Source: Streptomyces sp. NWU339 (lineage in GTDB: Bacteria > Actinomycetota > Actinomycetes > Streptomycetales > Streptomycetaceae). From it: DNA of 64,000 nt. The stretch's first letter is position 1, and each line of letters begins with the position of its first letter. Below are positions 60,932-64,000 of the stretch, in pieces. Made by a program: the position numbers and the translations under genes. The notes beneath the pieces were generated by a model. That model was not told the DNA's origin, did not search any database, and saw only the letters and a list, made by a program, of their open reading frames with translations. The stretch lies in NCBI RefSeq assembly GCF_003143855.1, contig NZ_QFRK01000014.1, positions 45,100 to 109,099 of the forward strand. Direction: 5' to 3'.

Positions 60932-62481
60932 TCAGCCGTCAGACCATCACCCACCCGTTCAACCGGGGCAACTACACCGTCGGTGCCCCCAGCTTCGCCA
61001 AGTGGGCGCAGAACACCCCGATCGGCGACGGCGAGGCCGCGCTCCAGGTGGACCCGGTCGAGGTGCCCGAGACCGTGGTCGAGGCGCTGCGCGAGGCCGC
61101 GCACGCGGTGCACACCTCCCGCGACGAGGTCGTCACCCGGACCCGTGACTGGTGGGCCGGTTCGATGATCGGCGAGACCGAGGGCCGCCCCGCGACCCCG
61201 AACGCCGTGATCGTCGAGGCCGCCGACGCCGACCAGGTCGCGGCCGTGCTGCGGATCTGCCACGAGGCCGGCATCCCGGTCACCCCGTCCGCGGGCCGCT
61301 CCAACGTCATCGGTGGCGCGCTTCCCGTCTTCGGCGGCGTCGTCCTGGACGTGTGCGGACTGAACCGGATCATCGGCTTCGACGCCGAGTCGAACATCGT
61401 GGACGTCCAGGCCGGCATGTTCGGCGACCTCTTCGAGAAGCAGCTCCAGGAGGAGTACGGCGTCACCACCGGCCACTGGCCGTCCGCGTTCGCCATCTCC
61501 ACCGTCGGCGGCTGGATCGCCTGCCGCGGCGCCGGCCAGCTCTCCACCCGGTACGGAAAGATCGAGGACATGGTCGTCGGCGTCGACGTCGTGCACGCCG
61601 ACGGCACGCGGGCCACGTACGGCGACTACGCCCGCGCCGCGGTCGGCCCGGACCTGCGCCAGCTGTTCGTCGGCTCCGAGGGCACCCTCGGCGTCATCGT
61701 CTCGGCCCGGCTGCGGGTCCACCCGCTGCCGGAGTACGCCTCCGCCGTCGCGTACGGCTTCAAGACCTTCGCGGAGGGCCTGGACGCCTGCCGCAGGATC
61801 ATGCAGCGCGGCGCCACCCCGGCCGTCCTGCGCCTGTACGACAAGCTGGAGTCGGGCACCCACTTCGGCCACCCGGAGACCAACCTCCTGCTCATCGCCG
61901 ACGAGGGCGACCCGGCCATCGTCGACGCCTCGATCAAGGTGGCGAAGGAGGTCTGCGAGGAGTACGGCCCCGAACTGGACAGCCAGGCCGTCTTCGAGCG
62001 CTGGCTGGACGAGCGGATGCTGGTCGGCAAGTCCGCCGACGGCTTCAAGCCCGGTCCGGGCTTCGTCGCCGACACCCTGGAGATGGCCGCGTCCTGGACC
62101 GACCTCCCGGTGATCTACGACGAGGTGGTCGCCGCGATCCAGGCGGTGGACGGCACCCTGGCCGCGTCGGCCCACCAGTCCCACGCGTACACCGACGGCG
62201 CCTGCGTCTACTTCTCGCTCCGCGGGAACGTGGCGCCCGAGTCGCGCCGCGACTGGTACCGCGCGGTGTGGGACGCGGCCAACGCCGTGCTCGTCAAGCA
62301 CGCCGCGGCGCTCAGCCACCACCACGGCTGCGGTCTGCTGCGCGGCCCCTACCTGGAAGAATCCCTCGGGGCGGGCTTCGCGACGTTCGTCGCGGTGAAG
62401 AAGGCCCTGGACCCGGCCGGGATCCTCAACCCTGGCAAACTGGGCCTCCCCAGCCGATTCGGTACGTCTCCGCTGAGCTGA
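60928..62481 (+). CDS. FAD-binding oxidoreductase, alkyl-DHAP-synthase (AGPS)-like
   Basis: A 517-residue FAD-linked (PCMH-type) enzyme. 'TPSAGRSNVIGGALPVFGG' is the FAD pyrophosphate site, 'FVGSEGTLGVI' follows, and 'SHHHGCG' near the C-terminus is the histidine motif of alkyldihydroxyacetonephosphate synthase relatives. ATG overlaps the GlpD-like stop (ATGA). In bacteria this family also includes D-lactate- and glycolate-oxidising enzymes, so alkyl-glycerol or a hydroxy-acid are both possible substrates. The pairing with a GlpD-like enzyme makes a three- or four-carbon polyol phosphate likely. Confidence 0.88.
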   Translation: MISRQTITHPFNRGNYTVGAPSFAKWAQNTPIGDGEAALQVDPVEVPETVVEALREAAHAVHTSRDEVVTRTRDWWAGSMIGETEGRPATPNAVIVEAADADQVAAVLRICHEAGIPVTPSAGRSNVIGGALPVFGGVVLDVCGLNRIIGFDAESNIVDVQAGMFGDLFEKQLQEEYGVTTGHWPSAFAISTVGGWIACRGAGQLSTRYGKIEDMVVGVDVVHADGTRATYGDYARAAVGPDLRQLFVGSEGTLGVIVSARLRVHPLPEYASAVAYGFKTFAEGLDACRRIMQRGATPAVLRLYDKLESGTHFGHPETNLLLIADEGDPAIVDASIKVAKEVCEEYGPELDSQAVFERWLDERMLVGKSADGFKPGPGFVADTLEMAASWTDLPVIYDEVVAAIQAVDGTLAASAHQSHAYTDGACVYFSLRGNVAPESRRDWYRAVWDAANAVLVKHAAALSHHHGCGLLRGPYLEESLGAGFATFVAVKKALDPAGILNPGKLGLPSRFGTSPLS

Positions 62482-62524
62482 CCTCAGCAGCCACGAACCC
62501 TTCCTCTCCAGGCAGGCCCTTGCC

Positions 62525-63187
62525 ATGATCCCTTCCTCGTCCCGGTCCGGTGCCGCACTCGACCCCCGGCTCGCCTCCGCGTTCGCCGAGGTCCCGGTCG
62601 TCGCGTCGGTCGTGGGCACCCAGCCGGTGCGGCAGTTCCTGACCGCACCGGCCAAGGTGTGCATCGTCGCGTCGCTCACGGTGGGGCAGTTGCCCCAGGT
62701 CGTGCCGGCGCTGGGCCGGGCGGGGAAGACCGTGTTCGTGAACGTGGACAGCAGCCCCGGTCTGGCACAGGACCGGGGCGCGCTGGAGTTCCTCAAGAAC
62801 ATGGGCGCCCACGGCGTCGTCAGTACCCGGCTGTCGATGACGGAGAAGGGCCGGTCGCTCGGCCTGCTGACGATGATGAAGGTGTTCGTCACCGACCGGT
62901 CCAATCTGCGCCGCTCCACGGACGCGATCTCGCGCGGGGCGCCGGACCTGGTCGAAGTCATGCCCGCCCCGATCATCGCCCGGATGAGCGCGCAGGCACA
63001 GCGCGCGATGTCCCCGTCGATCGCCGCGGGCTTCGTGGAGACTCCCGCGGACGTGGCACTCGCACTGGCCCTCGGGTCCGTCGCCGCCGCCACCTCCGAC
63101 CCCCGCCTCTGGCACCTGCGCCGGGACCAGCTGCCGCCGGTCCCGCGCGCCGCGATGAAGAGGCCCGCCGCACCGTCCAAGGAGTAA
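62525..63187 (+). CDS. GlpP-like glycerol-3-phosphate responsive antiterminator family protein
   Basis: A 220-residue TIM-barrel-type protein of the GlpP family. 'VFVNVDSSPGLAQDRGALEFLKNMGAHGVVSTR' and 'DLVEVMPAPIIA' are the recognisable blocks; GlpP of Bacillus binds glycerol 3-phosphate and mRNA to stop early termination in glpD. In actinobacteria this regulator is unusual. N- and C-terminal tails of about 20 residues differ from Bacillus GlpP. It is placed after the catabolic genes, separated from them by 43 bp, and may sense the pathway phosphate; RNA binding is inference. Confidence 0.75.
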   Translation: MIPSSSRSGAALDPRLASAFAEVPVVASVVGTQPVRQFLTAPAKVCIVASLTVGQLPQVVPALGRAGKTVFVNVDSSPGLAQDRGALEFLKNMGAHGVVSTRLSMTEKGRSLGLLTMMKVFVTDRSNLRRSTDAISRGAPDLVEVMPAPIIARMSAQAQRAMSPSIAAGFVETPADVALALALGSVAAATSDPRLWHLRRDQLPPVPRAAMKRPAAPSKE

Positions 63188-63194
63188 GTACCCC

Positions 63195-63497
63195 ATGTCA
63201 TACGTCGTGGTCGCCCGCTACCGCACCAAGGAGGGCGAGGAGAACAACGTCCTCCCCCTGCTCGACACCATGGCCGCCGCCTCCCGGCAGGAGCCCGGCA
63301 ACCTCGCCTACCGCGTCCACCAGGGCACCGAGGACCCGCGGGCGATCGTGCTGTACGAGGAGTACGTCTCCGAGGCCGACTTCACCGCGCACTGCGCCAC
63401 CCCGCACTTCCAGGAGATCGTACTCGGCAAGGTCGTCCCGCTGCTGGAGAGCCGTGACGTGTTGCGATGCGTCCCGCGTCCGGAGGCGCGGGCATGA
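63195..63497 (+). CDS. ABM-type (putative quinol) monooxygenase
   Basis: A 100-residue antibiotic-biosynthesis-monooxygenase fold protein. 'SYVVVARYRTKEGEE', 'EPGNLAYRVHQ', 'FVLYEEYVSEADFTAHCATPHFQ' style blocks of the ferredoxin-like dimer are visible. Such proteins oxidise quinols or reactive small molecules without cofactors. It starts 7 bp after the GlpP-like gene and overlaps the alcohol dehydrogenase start by 4 bp. It may handle a by-product of the pathway. Confidence 0.88.
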   Translation: MSYVVVARYRTKEGEENNVLPLLDTMAAASRQEPGNLAYRVHQGTEDPRAIVLYEEYVSEADFTAHCATPHFQEIVLGKVVPLLESRDVLRCVPRPEARA

Positions 63498-64000
63498 AGA
63501 CCCGGGCGGTGGTGCTGCGCGGTGTGTCGACGGCCCGCCCCTACTCCGAGACCCGCCCGGTGGAGGTGGAGGAGCTGGAGCTGGGCGCCCCGCGCGAGGG
63601 CGAGGTGCTGGTGCGGATCGCCGCCGCCTCGCTCTGCCACTCGGACCTGTCGGTGGTCAACGGCGACCGGGTCCGCCCGCTGCCCATGGCGCTGGGCCAC
63701 GAGGCGGTGGGCGTCGTCCAGGACACCGGACCGGGCGTCAGCCGGGTCCGTCCCGGTGACCACGTGGCCCTGGTCTTCGTGCCGAGCTGCGGCTTCTGCG
63801 CCGACTGCGCGGCGGGCCGACCCGCCCTGTGCGCACAGGCGGCCGCGGCGAACGGATCGGGTGCGCTGCTGCACGGCCCGTCGCTGCTGACCGACGCCTC
63901 CGGAGCCCCGGTCCACCACCAGCTGGGCGTCTCCGCGTTCTCCGAACACGCAGTGCTGGCCCAGGAATCGGTGGTGCCGATCCCGAAGGACATCCCGTTC
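63494..64000 (+). CDS. Zinc-dependent alcohol dehydrogenase, cut by window end
   Basis: The first 169 residues of a medium-chain zinc alcohol dehydrogenase. The catalytic-zinc Cys lies in SLCHSDLSVV, the His in LGHEAVG, and three structural-zinc cysteines are visible, in PSCGFCADC. The reading frame continues past the window edge; the Rossmann (NAD-binding) domain lies beyond. ATG overlaps the ABM stop by 4 bp. It likely oxidises an alcohol of the polyol pathway. Confidence 0.92.
   Translation, partial: MKTRAVVLRGVSTARPYSETRPVEVEELELGAPREGEVLVRIAAASLCHSDLSVVNGDRVRPLPMALGHEAVGVVQDTGPGVSRVRPGDHVALVFVPSCGFCADCAAGRPALCAQAAAANGSGALLHGPSLLTDASGAPVHHQLGVSAFSEHAVLAQESVVPIPKDIPF

Noticed and set aside
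1..64000. CRISPR array or tRNA genes
   Set aside because: No regularly spaced direct repeats and no tRNA cloverleaf or integrase with attachment site were recognised by eye.

Overview
The window is high-GC DNA with strong G/C bias at third codon positions and many GTG starts and ATGA/GTGA gene overlaps. It also carries XRE-DUF5753/DUF397 pairs, a PASTA protein, a membrane Ser/Thr kinase and YD-repeat polymorphic toxins. This points to an actinomycete, almost certainly a Streptomyces. No tRNA, rRNA or CRISPR array was recognised.

Region 1 (1-12.7 kb) is accessory DNA. It opens with the C-terminal part of an NPPW-type adenine methylase and a coiled-coil/HhH membrane protein. Then come small membrane and secreted proteins, a DUF397/XRE pair, a PASTA protein, an unrecognised pair with a glycine-rich hydrophobic hairpin (7.46-8.87 kb), an HATPase anti-sigma-like protein and an antitoxin/PIN toxin pair. 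It ends with a 5'-truncated RHS toxin and its candidate immunity gene, abutting a reverse gene remnant.

Region 2 (13-36 kb) is a dense defence and signalling island. A Ser/Thr receptor kinase is followed by a tightly coupled five-gene operon (15.8-20.6 kb). Two membrane proteins there look like a ZorA/ZorB (MotAB-like) stator, and three more form a TerY-P triad (VWA, PP2C, kinase). Next are two EVE/PUA-like genes, an EVE-McrB plus McrC pair, an SMC-like zinc-hook ATPase with a 135-residue partner, a DUF4357-McrB plus McrC pair, a UvrD-like helicase and an HTH-HsdM-HsdS-like methylase.

Region 3 (36-46 kb) holds a secreted GH27 alpha-galactosidase and a complete 1538-residue RHS toxin (ADP-ribosyltransferase-like tip) with its immunity gene. 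After them comes a recombination scar: an IS5-like element with exact 18-bp inverted repeats, a frameshifted IS3 orfA, and a vestigial copy of the two outer edges of the region 2 McrBC island.

Region 4 (46-64 kb) looks more like ordinary metabolism. A phosphodiester glycosidase-like protein and a YceI protein come first. A ribonucleoside-use module (LacI regulator, ribokinase, nucleoside hydrolase, MFS importer) and an MHS-family transporter follow. Last is a polyol operon: sugar porter, FGGY kinase, GlpD-like dehydrogenase, AGPS-like FAD enzyme, GlpP-like protein, ABM monooxygenase, and a zinc alcohol dehydrogenase cut by the window end. The kinase lacks a key glycerol-binding residue, so its substrate may be a different polyol.
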